This document shows positions 24,701-33,997 of a stretch of DNA of 64,000 nucleotides, piece after piece. The position numbers and the translations under genes are program-made. The notes under the pieces were generated by a model. It was not told the DNA's origin. It saw only the letters and a program-made list of their open reading frames with translations, and did no database searches. The stretch lies in NCBI RefSeq assembly GCF_003672135.1, contig NC_039506.1:1178001-1242000 (forward strand), given 5' to 3'. This DNA comes from Ooceraea biroi. Taxonomy: Eukaryota; Arthropoda; Insecta; Hymenoptera; Formicidae. Every line of letters begins with the position of its first letter. Position 1 is the first letter of the stretch.

Positions 24701-25131
24701 GTAACAGGAGCGTTTCCGAGAGCGCGAGCGCCGAAGCTTCACGGACAAGCAGAGAACGCAGACTGTCAGGTAGCAGAAGTAGTACTACACTGCCAATACA
24801 AATCCCAGGCGAAGCAAGTTTCGAAGGCAGAGCAGAGAGAGTACGCTTCGACTCGGTACCTCTATCGTATTCCCGAACCAGAGCCGATTCCTTCGGTTCT
24901 TCCAGGCCATATTATCCACGACGGCGAAACGACTCTGCACCGAGTTCGTGCGGCCATCGAGATCTCAGTAAGCAGCAACCTCACGCTAGACAGAATTCTG
25001 GTTCCTTTACGAAGCCTCACGAGGCAGGCGGCAAATCGCAAGTCACTGCCAGAACACAAGCCAGCTCCAAGTCCGATGCGAGTAAATCTGTCGCGTGCAA
25101 AACGGACCCATCGACCAGTTCCCAAAAATGA
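5905..25131 (+). CDS. larp: La-related protein 1 (LARP1), 16 exons
   Basis: Exons: 5905-6913, 15780-15853, 16336-16389, 16819-16999, 17157-17288, 17437-17603, 17818-17927, 18037-18235, 18523-19202, 20960-21183, 21502-21675, 21768-22013, 22253-22404, 22601-22855, 24416-24549, 24664-25131; about 1,420 residues. LARP1 binds the cap and 5'TOP tract of ribosomal-protein mRNAs and controls their stability and translation downstream of TOR, in the cytoplasm. Seen here: low-complexity Gln/Ser N-terminus with DFQTVAPK and YVEAPLPRVNPW (exon 1); DWPTLGK (exon 3); an RGG-type stretch (exon 6); the La motif across exons 7-8 (IEYYFSEENLVKDFYLRRRM, about residues 565-640); EELDFQFDEDYD and the SEDDEDYLSDRDINKLLIFT linker (exons 9-10); TPRKRKTRHSNNPPVEHHVG; and the DM15 repeats in exons 13-15 (GIGQSQEMNTLFRFWSFFL, YGLEKFWAFLK). 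Exon 9 ends at 19202: the next bases only read on by intron retention. Exons 10-12 as written contain three frame faults (near 21180, 21557-21560, 21998) of homopolymer type. Five snoRNA-like sequences lie in the introns. Confidence 0.93.
7139..8284. mobile_element. Element with long (about 145-165 bp) terminal inverted repeats
   Basis: The left arm (7139-about 7282) and right arm (about 8122-8284) are inverse copies: both contain AACTTAAGTAATAA, GGGTTTTCCCTAAACTCAGG and a block ending ACATTGTATGGTGAAAGAAA. The 840 bp between them has no intact open frame and is interrupted by a mariner remnant (7642-7834). It looks like a non-autonomous DNA transposon or foldback element. I could not identify a clear target-site duplication. 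Confidence 0.65.
7642..7834 (+). mobile_element. Internally deleted mariner remnant
   Basis: The ends are inverted: TTAGGTTGTAACAAAAATC on the left and GAGTTTTGTTACAAC on the right. Plus-strand translation of the middle gives GIMKLPQRWQMLIEDSAYVV-type sequence, which matches the C-terminal 'LP.RW..(V/I)..' block of mariner transposases. So this is a 5'-deleted mariner copy sitting inside a larger inverted-repeat element. A related remnant lies at 38380-38560. Confidence 0.6.
8389..8542 (+). repeat. Dispersed repeat, copy 1
   Basis: This segment (core TGCGTTCCGTTGAAACGTT, then CAAAATTTTT, and ending near TATATATTCGTTAAAAACAT) recurs in the same orientation at 10007-10166. The copies are 1.6 kb apart in LARP1 intron 1. 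No coding potential; probably two copies of an unclassified repeat. Confidence 0.75.
10007..10166 (+). repeat. Dispersed repeat, copy 2, with internal (CG)n(CA)n expansion
   Basis: Same sequence as 8389-8542 in the same orientation. Where copy 1 has a short TATATACACA stretch, this copy has grown a run of CG dinucleotides (about 10093-10106) followed by CACA/TACACA units. The microsatellite must therefore have expanded after duplication, or contracted in copy 1. Confidence 0.75.
10719..10840. mobile_element. Short palindromic MITE
   Basis: Arms of about 50-55 bases: left begins GGGTGTTTTCCAGCAACGAC, right ends with its inverse GTTGCTGGAAAACACCC. The arms also share GATAGAATGATACACTG-type sequence. 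The loop is about 15 bases. A foldback of this form with no coding region is a typical MITE. Flanks ATA on both sides may be a short target duplication. Confidence 0.75.
11554..11745. mobile_element. hAT-type MITE
   Basis: The ends are a perfect 13-base inverted pair, CAGTGTTTCCCAA and TTGGGAAACACTG, the classic terminal form of hAT transposons. The 166 bp interior has no transposase. I could not find a clean 8-base target duplication in the flanks, so the assignment rests on the ends alone. Confidence 0.6.
12747..12804. repeat. GTCGGY hexamer minisatellite
   Basis: About nine imperfect GTCGGT/GTCGGC units in a row, followed by a short (TTTCA)n run to about 12830. It lies in LARP1 intron 1 just before the GC-rich island at 12830-13400. 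Confidence 0.9.
13373..13409 (+). other. Candidate alternative first coding exon of LARP1
   Basis: An ATG opens 12 codons (MKIDESENESVK) and one further base, then a strong donor GTGAGT. The phase (1) is exactly that needed to splice to LARP1 exon 2 at 15780, giving MKIDESENESVKQNGIES. It lies at the 3' end of a GC-rich island (about 12820-13400) of promoter-like composition. The rest of intron 1 lacks such a combination. This is inference only; transcript evidence is needed. Confidence 0.35.
17669..17744 (+). ncRNA. C/D box snoRNA, double guide, in LARP1 intron 6
   Basis: Full C/D layout: C box AUGAUGU (17673-17679, last base off consensus), 20 nt, D' CUGA (17700-17703), 8 nt, C' AUGAUAG (17712-17718), 18 nt, D CUGA (17737-17740). 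The 11 nt guide before D' (AGTGGGAATCT) is the exact complement of AGAUUCCCACU in conserved LSU rRNA; the 10 nt before D (GATAGTAGAT) is the complement of AUCUACUAUC, about 10 nt further along the same rRNA. By the box+5 rule both would methylate an A. rRNA sequence is quoted from memory. Intron 6 is 214 nt, so the RNA would be released by intron processing. The terminal stem is weak. Confidence 0.72.
18286..18439 (+). ncRNA. H/ACA box snoRNA in LARP1 intron 8
   Basis: Two hairpins joined by an H box AAAGCA (about 18354-18359) and ended by ACA (18434-18436) three bases from the 3' end. Hairpin 1 has an ATCTAATAC/GTATTAGAT stem. Hairpin 2 has a GAGG/CCTC base and a CCATT..AACTT/AAGTT..AATGG upper stem. 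Its pocket holds TTCGC on the left and GATAGTAG on the right; these pair with GCGAA and CUACUAUC of LSU rRNA, leaving the dinucleotide UA unpaired, so the guided site is CUACUAUC-Psi-AGCGAA. The first paired base of the right arm is 15 nt before ACA, as the family requires. The intron 14 copy (22893-23031) has the same pocket. Confidence 0.7.
19203..20959 (+). other. LARP1 intron 9
   Basis: AT-rich intron of 1.75 kb. The exon 9 frame happens to stay open for 16 more codons to a stop ending at 19252, so a retained-intron transcript would end there. Otherwise I see no gene, no snoRNA-like box pattern and no clear repeat. Confidence 0.6.
22104..22184 (+). ncRNA. C/D box snoRNA in LARP1 intron 12
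   Basis: A perfect C box AUGAUGA (22108-22114), D' CUGA (22145-22148) and D CUGA (22177-22180). The guide upstream of D' (GTCTTCTTTTCCCG) pairs with LSU rRNA CGGGGAAAGAAGAC over 14 nt with one G-U pair. The segment before D (GTGTAGAAAGATTTCAAT) has no target I recognise. A paralogue with the same D' guide occupies the next intron (22464-22531). A GTTTTCG/CGAAAAC pair just upstream may help fold the intron. Confidence 0.7.
22464..22531 (+). ncRNA. C/D box snoRNA paralogue in LARP1 intron 13
   Basis: Aligns with the intron 12 RNA: near-consensus C box ACGAUGA (22468-22474), degenerate D' CUAA (22493-22496), D CUGA (22524-22527). The D' guide TTCTTTCCCCG is an exact 11 nt complement of CGGGGAAAGAA in LSU rRNA, so it points to the same site as its neighbour. 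C and D' are weaker, so this could be a decaying duplicate. It lies 70 nt before exon 14, a usual spacing for intronic C/D RNAs. Confidence 0.55.
22893..23031 (+). ncRNA. H/ACA box snoRNA in LARP1 intron 14
   Basis: Hairpin 1 has a GCACAA/TTGTGC base and a GTTTAACTAT/ATAGTTAAAC upper stem; then H box AAAGCA; hairpin 2 has a TGTGTT/AACACA base and an AGGACA/TGTCCT top; then ACA (23026-23028) with three bases to the end. The hairpin 2 pocket (TTCGC left, GATAGTAG right, 15 nt before ACA) equals that of the intron 8 RNA and predicts the same Psi in CUACUAUC-UA-GCGAA. The stems differ in sequence but the pocket is unchanged, which is strong evidence of selection on the guide. Confidence 0.75.
23081..24010 (-). 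mobile_element. Penelope-like retroelement 3' end with inverted duplication
   Basis: Two arms of about 410 bases (23081-23493 and 23602-24010) are nearly perfect inverse copies around a 108 base loop. On the minus strand, from about 23622 through the loop into the left arm, a frame reads HEFEWCDAAVLHQENHFKKR, then REIAEMYFIK and AINSQKDTENLPATYDNI. This resembles the end of the GIY-YIG-type ORF of Penelope-like elements (the W..V...E....KR..E...I pattern). After the stop comes a GGCC-stem motif ending GAAACGTTGCG. The element is a 5'-truncated copy whose tail is present again in reverse, an arrangement known for this class. It lies in LARP1 intron 14 between the H/ACA RNA and exon 15. Confidence 0.7.
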
Positions 25132-28100
25132 AGGAGTGCGATTGTTGTACTGCGATTATACAAGTACTCGGCCGAATTTTATCTAAATGATATTGCGAGG
25201 CAAAGGGATGTCATGGTGTTCCTGTGATGAAAGTGTTGATAATATCTGCGGTGACGCGCGTAAGTGGCAGCGACTGTAAGCAGTTTCAATGAAGCACATG
25301 GATAAATTGAAGGACGCTGGCGATCTTCTTTACGCGCAACACGAGTATCTACGAAAGGTAAACCCGCGACGTAGTGATTTGGACTTGCAATTTTGTATGT
25401 AAGATGTACCTACTGATATTTAAAACCCCTTGGCGTGGCGATACGCGCAGCAGCTATCGTTGCGGAAAATACTTTCGCTTTCTTCTCACATTACTTACTT
25501 TGATTGCATTGTGAGATAAATGGCCGAGAATGGAGGAAAACGGAATGATGAGAGGACGAATGCCTGTAAAGAGTTGTGAGTGTGTACATATATATATATA
25601 TTTTTTGCTCACGCTTTTATTTCATATATTTTTATTGCGTAAAAACGACAAAGATTCGCGCGGGTGGAGTAGTTACTATATATAGACGTACTATACGACG
25701 ATGTTGTTTACCCGTGCGAGTGTTTGATGAAAAGGATGAACGTGCTATCTTTATCCAAAAGACAAATAAATATTGAACGTATGCGAATAATGACCGCCTA
25801 AACATTGAAATCGCGCGAATGCTGTAACATATGAATTTAAAAACCAATGATAAAAGTTGTATAAATTGATAAACGCGAAGTTGCTTAGATATGGATCTAT
25901 GAGAACCGTTATTAAATGTGTACTTCTTGTAATCATTGAAATATTTCTTTACATTCTTTTTGACATTTTTATTCGGAAGCCTTTTCGACCAGTTTTTTTT
26001 CCTTTTTATAGGGAATACTTTTCTGCGAAAAAGCATTATTGTCCCAATTAAACGAAATTTTTTTAGCCTTTTGAAAACTCGCATAATCAACATACTTCTT
26101 GTCTTCTTACTTATTTTACACATTTGTTTGCCAAGCATAAAATAGTATAGAGAATACCACAAATGTAATAAATATCATACAAACTGGATAAAAAAAATAA
26201 TATTGTCTTTACACTTTAATGTTTGTAAACTTTTTTGCTGTAAAGTCATTTGTAAATTCTTTAAAGTCATTTTTTGGAATCAAGTTTTTAAAAATTGCGT
26301 TGCTCAAGGTTATCACGTGTATGTATATTTTATACGCTTTATGCAATAGTTATTTTTATATCTTATATTTCACAAGTTGAACGAAATGAATTTATTATGG
26401 ACATTGACTTGTATCGGATTCGTTTTGTATGATGACGAAGTAATATTCGTCGAACGTTGTTCGTCAAATAATATGCACTGGCTATTAATCAATCAAAAGT
26501 TCAATAGATTTGGTATCAACGATTTGTTTTTTTCTTCTTGAACAAGTCGGAGAGGTTTCCCAAACTGTTAGATTATGCAGAGATGTATATTCGAAGAGCG
26601 ATGATATGTTTTCATGCCAATAGGAAATTATTAGATTCATATCCTGACATCTTGGTATACTAGTCACGCATTAAGCAAATTATACCACACATAATTTACA
26701 CAATTTATATAAAAAAAGGGAGAATAAAAGGTGATATACAATTATCACGGGTAATTATACAGCAATAATCCTTAGAGGAAGCGAACGGTAGTAGCGTTGA
26801 TTAGAGAAAGATATGTTAGACAGGAGAAGATATTGTCAAACGTGAAACGCGACTATAATATTCACTTCATTGCTTGATTTTCCATTAGCGAATACTTAAT
26901 TCGCAGCTGTTACTTGAGTGACAGTTACGAATAACATGTATAATGACATTGATACGCCAGCGGTATTCATGTACATCGGCATACTTATTTAGATATTTAT
27001 GTCAATAGTAAGCAACGTTAATGTCGTTCCCGAAATTAAAACAATAAGTGAACGAACGGACTCGCACTAACATTATTTGCAATAGACGGTCAGTAAGATA
27101 CGACTTACTCCGAATTCAGTATCAAATACTCGCGTGTACCGTACATACATTTATCGCAAAGTCTCTTATCTCCTTCCTTTCTTTGTCTTCCCAAGACTCA
27201 TTGCTTCGACAAGACCTTCTCTCGTGTCGTGATACAAGAAAATGAACGGAATCCGAAACTTTGTCAGATTAAAACTGATTCTCACAATACTGTCGATTCG
27301 AAACATGGCGTTATCGAAATTTTGCAAATAACATTCAAACTTGCTAATAATTCGATGAGTAGTTTCATTAAAAAGCGTGAAATTGTAATATTTAATGTGC
27401 ATTAATTTGCAATAAATGGTCAGGAGATTCATGTGCGATTAGGTAGCGAAAAGTGCATCCCATAATAAAAATCATATACTTATTTAAAAAAATAATAATA
27501 ATAATTACAGAACGTGCCTGTCAATACTTTGCTTCCGACAGTGATAAAGAAAATTAAAAGAAATGAGTGAAACGAAAAATAATAAAATAATCTCTAGATC
27601 TGTGTGTGCGTGCGTGCTGGAGAGCCGATTCGTCCGCGAAGCATTCTATAAGCAGAAATTGATTGATTTACTACAAATTAATAAAATTGATGCATTATCT
27701 CTTTTCGTTTGTCAAATTAGTCAAATTATATTTTGAGCATACAACGAAACTGCGTACGTTAATATTTTTCATGTTACCACAAACGGTCGTGACTAGGCAT
27801 CTTTGCGTTCAAACGAAGCGAACATGAGAGAACATGAATCGAGAAAGGGGAGATGAAAAATGATCGCCTAACAGATGGAGAAAACAGAATTGTTAGCACA
27901 AATAATTCCCGATCGATTTATCAGTCGCAATATAGTTAATATAGCTGTACATGGTGCCAGACGAGAAGAGGATGACTAATAGTGAGCTAATCGAAAAGCT
28001 CCATGCTCATTGATTACTGTATATATACTTTCATAGCTCGTTTCTCGTCGACCTAAATTTATCCAGTTTTTAAGCGAATGACATATGCTTTCTACAGCCG

Positions 28101-29214
28101 ACTATAACGGCGATAACAATAACGAATAGAATTTAGCTATCGTAAATTAATAGGTTTACAAAAATTAAGAATACAATAGATTATATATATACATAATATA
28201 TGGACTTGTTCAATTCGTGGCGCACATTTTGAAAATCGTTAAACATTGAAAGAAGAGAAATGCGGGAATATATAATATGCTCTGAGAGAAGACATTAACA
28301 TTGAGAGGATTCACAACAAAACCTTCAATCTATCTCATTGAAATTGCATCGTTTCATATCTCGCGTATGTTAATTATCCTGCAACGTTGTTTTCTTTGCA
28401 AAATAGTTAAGCATGTAACATATAATGATAATGTACATAGTTTTTTATCCAAAGTTGAAGAGGCCCGCGCCATGAGATCAATGTCCAAACTGAGTGTAAA
28501 AAGATTATACATACATATAAATATTATAAATTCTTACATTGTTACTTATATATATTGCTAATAAAACCTAATTTTACTTAAGGCTTTACGCTAAATGAGG
28601 TTGAGGTTATTGATTGCTGATTTTAAATTTAAGAAAATGAAAATAAAAAAATATTTCATATAAAAAGAGTATACATACATTACTAGTATGATGGGTGTTT
28701 TGCGTATCTATGTGAAAGGATTATGTGCTTAAGGAGAGGCATTACTAAAATATGCCACAGTTGTTAATTTTGTTGAATTATTTCTTTCATTGCCATTTAT
28801 TATATCTACAAGATATATTTTTCCTTTTTTTTACATTATTGCAAAGAAATGTCTATTAACGATTCGGCCAAGAAACACATTAATATTATCTTGTTCAACG
28901 AAATAATCATCAAAATTCATTTTAAATGAATTATTCGCGACACAAACACTTAGTAATGACTCTGATAAAAAGAAAATATGGATTATTAGCTATCTGCAAA
29001 AGGCGGCATTTATTAGTAGAATCTATCCTTAATCACATAACGAGAACATACGATGTATTGAAAGGCGTCCCTCAGCGATGATGAAATGTGCAAAATGAAG
29101 AAAAGAATCCGTATATTTCGCGCTAAACTATTAACCAGTCGTCAGTCGCAAAATTCGTTTTACAAAAAAACATTACTTATACATTTCTGCGTGTGTGTAT
29201 AATATTTTATTAAC

Positions 29215-29295
29215 AATGTTATATGTATGTATATGTGTGTATGTATATATGTATATACATATACACATGTATATGATAATAAAATATATATATCA
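29215..29295. repeat. TATG/TATA microsatellite
   Basis: Alternating GTATG, TGTG and TATA units; low-complexity DNA without visible function. Confidence 0.9.
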
Positions 29296-30129
29296 TTATT
29301 TTATTGTTCAGTTATTTAATGTAGCTACTACAAATTATTGCAAACAGTGAAATTGGCACACATGTTCTTTATTGATTTAACTTTTGTTTTATTAATGGAA
29401 ATACGGAAGTTTGTTCCGTAAATGTAAAATAACGCGAAACGATTGACGACTGAATTGATGACCGGTGTTCATTGTCGAATCGATCGATCGATCAATGAGC
29501 ACATTTATCAAATCGTGAGCTTCGGAGAATCTCATCCGACCGCGCCTTGTTTAAAGCGCTTCACAACACAAGTTTCAATCGAGATGCATCGAGCGTACCG
29601 GACTTAATAGCTGATTGTCGAGAGTGCGTATCCTTTTTCGGAAGCGAATTCCCGGTTCGCATACAATAGTGCCTTCGAGATCTTACTTCCGGATCGTAAT
29701 TTTAAAAAAATGTAGCATCAGTCACGCAAAAGAAAGAAAAAGAAAACGTGCCGAGGGGAAAGGAGCACCGTGAATTCAACACAAGTAGAATTACACTTAG
29801 AAATCGCTAGAGAGAAAAACCGCGGTAGCACAGCCGCTAAATAGTAGGAGCAGGGCCGGTCGAGAGTAGAGACGAGATCGATGAAGGATAATGAGCCATT
29901 TGGGAGGATGATATCTGCCACACAAGCCTTTCGTTGAAAATGATATTGCATATTTTTTCAACTTCTAACTCGGATGGCGTCGCTTGGCGTCGGAAGACAG
30001 CCCGTTCCTAACAAATTCTCGTATCTCGCGCGCGATGATCGGAAACGGTTGTCTTTCGGTGCAAGCGCATCCAAGAATGCAACATGCATCGACCCTGTAA
30101 ATATGAAATCGACTTATATATAGAGAGAG

Positions 30130-30210
30130 ATATGCGTATAGCTCGTACACACATACACACATGTACACGTATACATATATATATACATATAATATATACA
30201 CACACATACA
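30130..30210. repeat. GA then (CA)/(TA) microsatellite
   Basis: A GAGAGA run followed by ACACATACACAC and ATATATAC units. Simple-sequence DNA. Confidence 0.9.
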
Positions 30211-31549
30211 TAGCGATTGCGAGCGAGTGTGGCTTTAGAGGATCTGGGGAAGAATATAATTCATAATATGTACCTCTCTATAGGGGCTGGTAAATGTGCC
30301 CACCACGGTGAGTGATAAGATGCGTTGTATGTGATGCGTTTAACATGTGTCGTGTGGATTGCGAGTCTTGTACACGTAATCGACAGTTGTAACGTGACGT
30401 TTGCGAAATACATAAAATAAAAAAAAGACCAAAAACACTGATCTACCGAGTACTGTTTTGTACATCCTCCTTTTCCTTGCGATTGAAAGCAATCAAGCAA
30501 TAAAACTTATTTTATAATAAATAATTATAAGCCATTGAGGATTTCAAATAAATAATCGAAGAAGAGTATATAAATATTACGTATTCAAAACGTATGCAAA
30601 AAGAAAATGCTCTCTTTTTTAACTCTGAAAAATAATTGATTACTCTTAGAGAGTTCGTTGTATAGAAACTTTTTAAAAATTGAACAATGCATAGATCTTT
30701 CTGAGTTGGTTATAATAAATATTTAACATTTTTCATTTTAGCATAATTATCTGTTGGATTTCAATTAGAGAATGATATATTGTTATCATCACTGATCTAC
30801 CTTTGCTTGATTCTATATCTACATCTATGCGGTTAGAAGATTAGATTTTCATGCCTCTGGTCCTCTTGAGAAGCTGCGTGAAAAGTTAAACGAATTAACG
30901 AGATCGGCGTCGAAAGAACCAATGATATATTTGGCGACAAGAAACTGAAAGAATTGATGTCAAAGTCTTCCTGCTGTAAGAGTTGCCACTTTGCGACCTG
31001 TTGTTATATATTTTACATATTTTAAAAATTTAAAATTTTACTTGGCGCATTGGGACAAATACTTGCGAGAGAAAAAAATTGTACAATGATACGGAAGTAA
31101 AACGACAAATCTGAAAACATAATCAAAGTCAAATAATGGAAATGAAGTTTCTCCATTATTTAGCTGTTATATTATGAGAGAAAACAGATTTGATCGTCGC
31201 AAATTAAGTCTGTTTTTTACGCCTATTCTAAAGGCACACGCATTGTGATTGATCTCATTTAATTTGCAAGGGAAGTTGTGCAAAAATTAGCTAAATGATG
31301 GGCATAGTGTGAAAATTGTATGACAATTTAATTACAATTTCTAAGGACTTTGTTTCTATTAAGAACAGTCTTTCGCAATGTGTGCGACAGAGAAGCCTAT
31401 ACTAGAGAACCTCAAGTAAAAGTATGGACATCGTGGATTCGCACCTGATTGGTCTAGTTTCTAGTGGATCGAAAATGGCGGAATTGAGGTTTATCATTAA
31501 GGGACTCTATCTAAAATACATCTTTGTAGTGGTACGCTACGCCACTGCC

Positions 31550-31640
31550 GCCGACGTGACGTCACACCCCCCCCACGACCACCGAGTGGGGGTATATAAG
31601 CCGCGCCGCGCCGAGCATCCAGTCTTTCCTAGTCGGGTAT
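31550..31640 (+). promoter_or_regulatory. TATA-box promoter with a CRE-like site
   Basis: A sharp GC-rich island starts here in AT-rich surroundings. It holds TGACGTCA (31557-31564, a palindromic CREB/ATF-type site), a C-run facing GAGTGGGGG (potential stem), then TATATAA (31593-31599). About 35 bases later comes GCATCCAGTCTTTCC, an initiator-like sequence. The order upstream site, TATA, initiator suggests a real or former polymerase II promoter. The nearest coding sequence downstream is the USP8-like fragment at 31987. Confidence 0.45.
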
Positions 31641-31986
31641 TCTCCGACTTTGGTTTGCCCGGCTCGCCGTACGGTCGATGTAAGCGCTTACGGGTAATTG
31701 CGAAGGAGAGCTCCTTCCTCTCCGATTTCCTTCAAACTTGGTAGAAATGTATATTTTGGTCCTAAAACACGATTTGATCATCGACGTCAGGCAGAAGGCT
31801 CATTATGACGGTTCCAAAATTACGTTCGACAAGTGTATCAACATTCCATAATCGGAAATTAAACCGGAGTAAATACAACATCTCGCATAATGTTTTTTCG
31901 CTTATAACTTTCTAATTTTATTAAAATATCCTTTCTTTCAATTCATCGACGCGCTTGGAACGTTCATCATGGTGTGTTGCTTTCAG

Positions 31987-32350
31987 AAAGCTGGGCTACA
32001 AGTTCGCGGACTGCTTTCACAAGGACAAGCAGTCATTCGATTTATTTAAGCATCGGTCGGCGCAGCACGTGGACGTAATAATTCTGGTGGACTGGAACAC
32101 TATGCAGGAAACTTTGACGACCAGCACTTATCTGAACATACTGAAGGACATTTTCGAGAAATGTGATCCCGGCACAAAGCATAAGAAGATCAAGATTCTC
32201 AACGGAGGCTACCAAAAGTGGCTGATGACGTATCCGACGTTTACAACGAATTCCAATGTGGCTGTTGCCCGAGTTCAACAATGTCGCGAACGGCGCAACA
32301 ATTTGGAGAACCCGGACGCGCCATGCGGACCCCCCGCCACCCTAACGTAG
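31987..32350 (+). pseudogene. USP8-like rhodanese-domain fragment
   Basis: After a good acceptor (TTGCTTTCAG) the frame reads KLGYKFADCFHKDKQSF, then VDVIILVDWNTM, TTSTYLNILKDIFEKCD, KIKILNGGYQKWLMTYPTFT. This matches the rhodanese-like domain of USP8 (human: YVVLLDW ... LEGGYENWLLCYPQYTTN). USP8 is an endosomal deubiquitinase of over 1,000 residues; here only this domain is present and no catalytic protease domain follows. After TTNSNVAV the expected PEFNNVAN continues only in another frame (fault near 32262-32268), then a stop at 32350. The kept splice acceptor argues for DNA-level duplication, not a retrocopy. A coding-like patch at about 30850-30975 (LEKLREKLNELTRSASKEP) may be another piece. 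Confidence 0.55.
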
Positions 32351-32537
32351 AAAATTGTTTTTATTTATATGCGAAATTAATTTAGTTTACTATATTGCCA
32401 AATAATTTTTATTTTTGCTTATTGGCTTTTATTAATTTGTTGCTTGCATTGTATCTGTGCTTACTGGCTTTACACTTGCGTACACTTTTATCTTATTTCT
32501 GTTATTACTTGTTAATAATAATATGTATTGTAATTTT

Positions 32538-33250
32538 GTTCCGCCGGGGCTCTCGGACCCGCAGGCCTCCTTCCCTTCCTCCTGCGGGACTCTCGGATCC
32601 GCGGGCCTCCTACCCTTCCTTTCCTTCCTCCCGCCGGGGCTCTCGGACCCGCAGGCCTCCTTCCCTTCCTCCTGCGGGCTCTCGGACCCGCGGCCTCTTC
32701 CCTTCCTCCCGCCGGGCTCTCGGACCCGTGGGTCTCCTACCCTTCCTTCCCTTCCTCCCGCCGGGCCTCTCGGACCCCGCGCGACCTCCTTCCCTTCCTC
32801 CCCGGGGCTCTCGACCGCGGGCCTCCTTCCCTTCCTCCCGCGGGGCTCTCAGACCGCAGGTCTCCTTCCCTTCCTTCTGCGGGGCTCTCGGACCCGCGGG
32901 CCTCCTTCCCATCCTCCTGCGGGCTCCCGGACCCGCGGCTTTCTTCCCTTCCTCCCGCCGGGGCTCTTGGACCCGCGGTCTCCTACCCTTCCCTTTCCTT
33001 CCTCCCGCCGGGCCTCTCAGACCCGCGCGGACCTCCTTCCCTTCCTCCCGCGGGCTCTCGGACCCGCGCGGACCTCCTTCCCTTCCTCCGCGGGCTCTCG
33101 GACCCGCAGGCCTCCTTCCCTTTCTCCTGCGGGCTCTCGGACCCGCGGGCCTCCTTCCCTTCCTCCCGCGGGGCTCTCGGACCCGCGGGCCTCCTTCCCT
33201 TCCTCCCGCGGAGCTCTCGGACCCGCAGGTCTCCTACCCTTCCATCCTCG
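32538..33250 (+). repeat. GC-rich pyrimidine-biased tandem repeat, units of about 40-60 bp
   Basis: About 14 imperfect units built on CTCTCGGACCCGCGGGCCTC followed by CTTCCCTTCCTCCCGC. Unit length varies, with shorter and longer types alternating. The top strand is strongly pyrimidine-rich. Two forward frames and part of one reverse frame are open through the array because the unit lacks stop codons; the Pro/Ser/Arg-rich products are not credible proteins. Local GC is far above the flanks. Confidence 0.9.
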
Positions 33251-33560
33251 GGCGCGGTTTTAGTGTCACCGACTCAGCAGTATGACCCACCCGTGGGGCA
33301 TTCTGCCCGGTCTCGACAGGGATGCACGGCATTTTGGACGAGCGCAGTCCGGGGAGGGTGTGACCGAACCTCCTGGGGGCAGAGGACGTAGCCCACAGGG
33401 GACGTAGGTCGTACAAAATCACCCTTTTAGCCGGGAGCGTGGAACCGCGGAGAGTCCTGACGTAATGCGCCTTTTAGTTCCAGGACTCTTTGTGAGCGGT
33501 TTGGTTGGTGGGATAAAAAAAACTTACTTTTCTTACACTAATATTTTTAACCCTAAAGTA
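33251..33560. other. GC-rich tail after the tandem repeat
   Basis: Moderately GC-rich unique-looking sequence (CCGGGGAGGG, GACGTAGG repeated) ending in GGGATAAAAAAAACTTAC, where AT-rich DNA resumes. It may be the 3' part of the same unit that starts with the promoter at 31550. I cannot name it. Confidence 0.35.
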
Positions 33561-33650
33561 AGGAAGGTTATATTGTATACTCCTCATAGATAGTGACCAT
33601 AATTGTGACAAACGAAACGCCCATTTTCAATCCACATGTCCATACTCTTA

Positions 33651-33815
33651 AGGCCGTGGCACACGAAAAACTTAAGCAGTAAGACTTAAAACTTAAGAGA
33701 TGCGACCAATCACTTCGAGAATGTAAGCAGCCATTTTGAAACTTAAAACTTGTGATTGGTCGCATCTCTTAAGTTTTAAGTCTTACTGCTTAAGTTTTTT
33801 CGTGTGCCACGGCCA
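33651..33815. mobile_element. Palindromic MITE 1, TTA target duplication
   Basis: Near-perfect foldback: left AGGCCGTGGCACACGAAAAA, right its inverse ending CGTGTGCCACGGCCA, arms about 62 bases. TTA flanks both ends (33648-33650, 33816-33818), the target type of PIF/Harbinger elements. The inner ends of the arms carry GACCAATCAC / GTGATTGGTC. Confidence 0.8.
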
Positions 33816-33845
33816 TTACTTGAGTTCTCTAGCCTATACCAGCGC

Positions 33846-33994
33846 TGGAGTAGTCCACAACCTTGCTTTAAGCTTAAGCCGTAAGAAAAATTAACCAATC
33901 ACAGAAGAATATGTAGAGAATAATCGACTGTGTTGGTTATTTTCTTACGGTTTTAAAGCTTAAAGCAAGCTTAAAGCAAGGTTGTGGACCAGGG
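33846..33994. mobile_element. Palindromic MITE 2
   Basis: Arms share TCCACAACCTTGCTTTAAGC and TAAG..AAAATAACCAA-type sequence in inverse order, with inner AACCAATCACA and TGTGTTGGTTA. The outermost bases are imperfect (TGGAGTAG against CCCCTGG), so the exact ends and target duplication are uncertain. Confidence 0.65.
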
Positions 33995-33997
33995 GTA

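Larger units (their letters stand above)
25132..30830. other. LARP1 3' flank / intergenic, 5.7 kb
   Basis: AT-rich sequence after the LARP1 stop. The first part is presumably the LARP1 3' UTR, but I cannot say where it ends; several AATAAA-like words occur. No open frame here shows a domain. Two microsatellite zones (29215-29295, 30130-30210) and a slightly GC-richer zone (29500-30050) are the only other things I see. Confidence 0.5.

Noticed and set aside
32395..33285. 296- and 268-codon proteins in the GC tandem array
   Set aside because: Several frames are open at once because the repeat unit lacks stops; the products are low-complexity Pro/Ser/Arg repeats.
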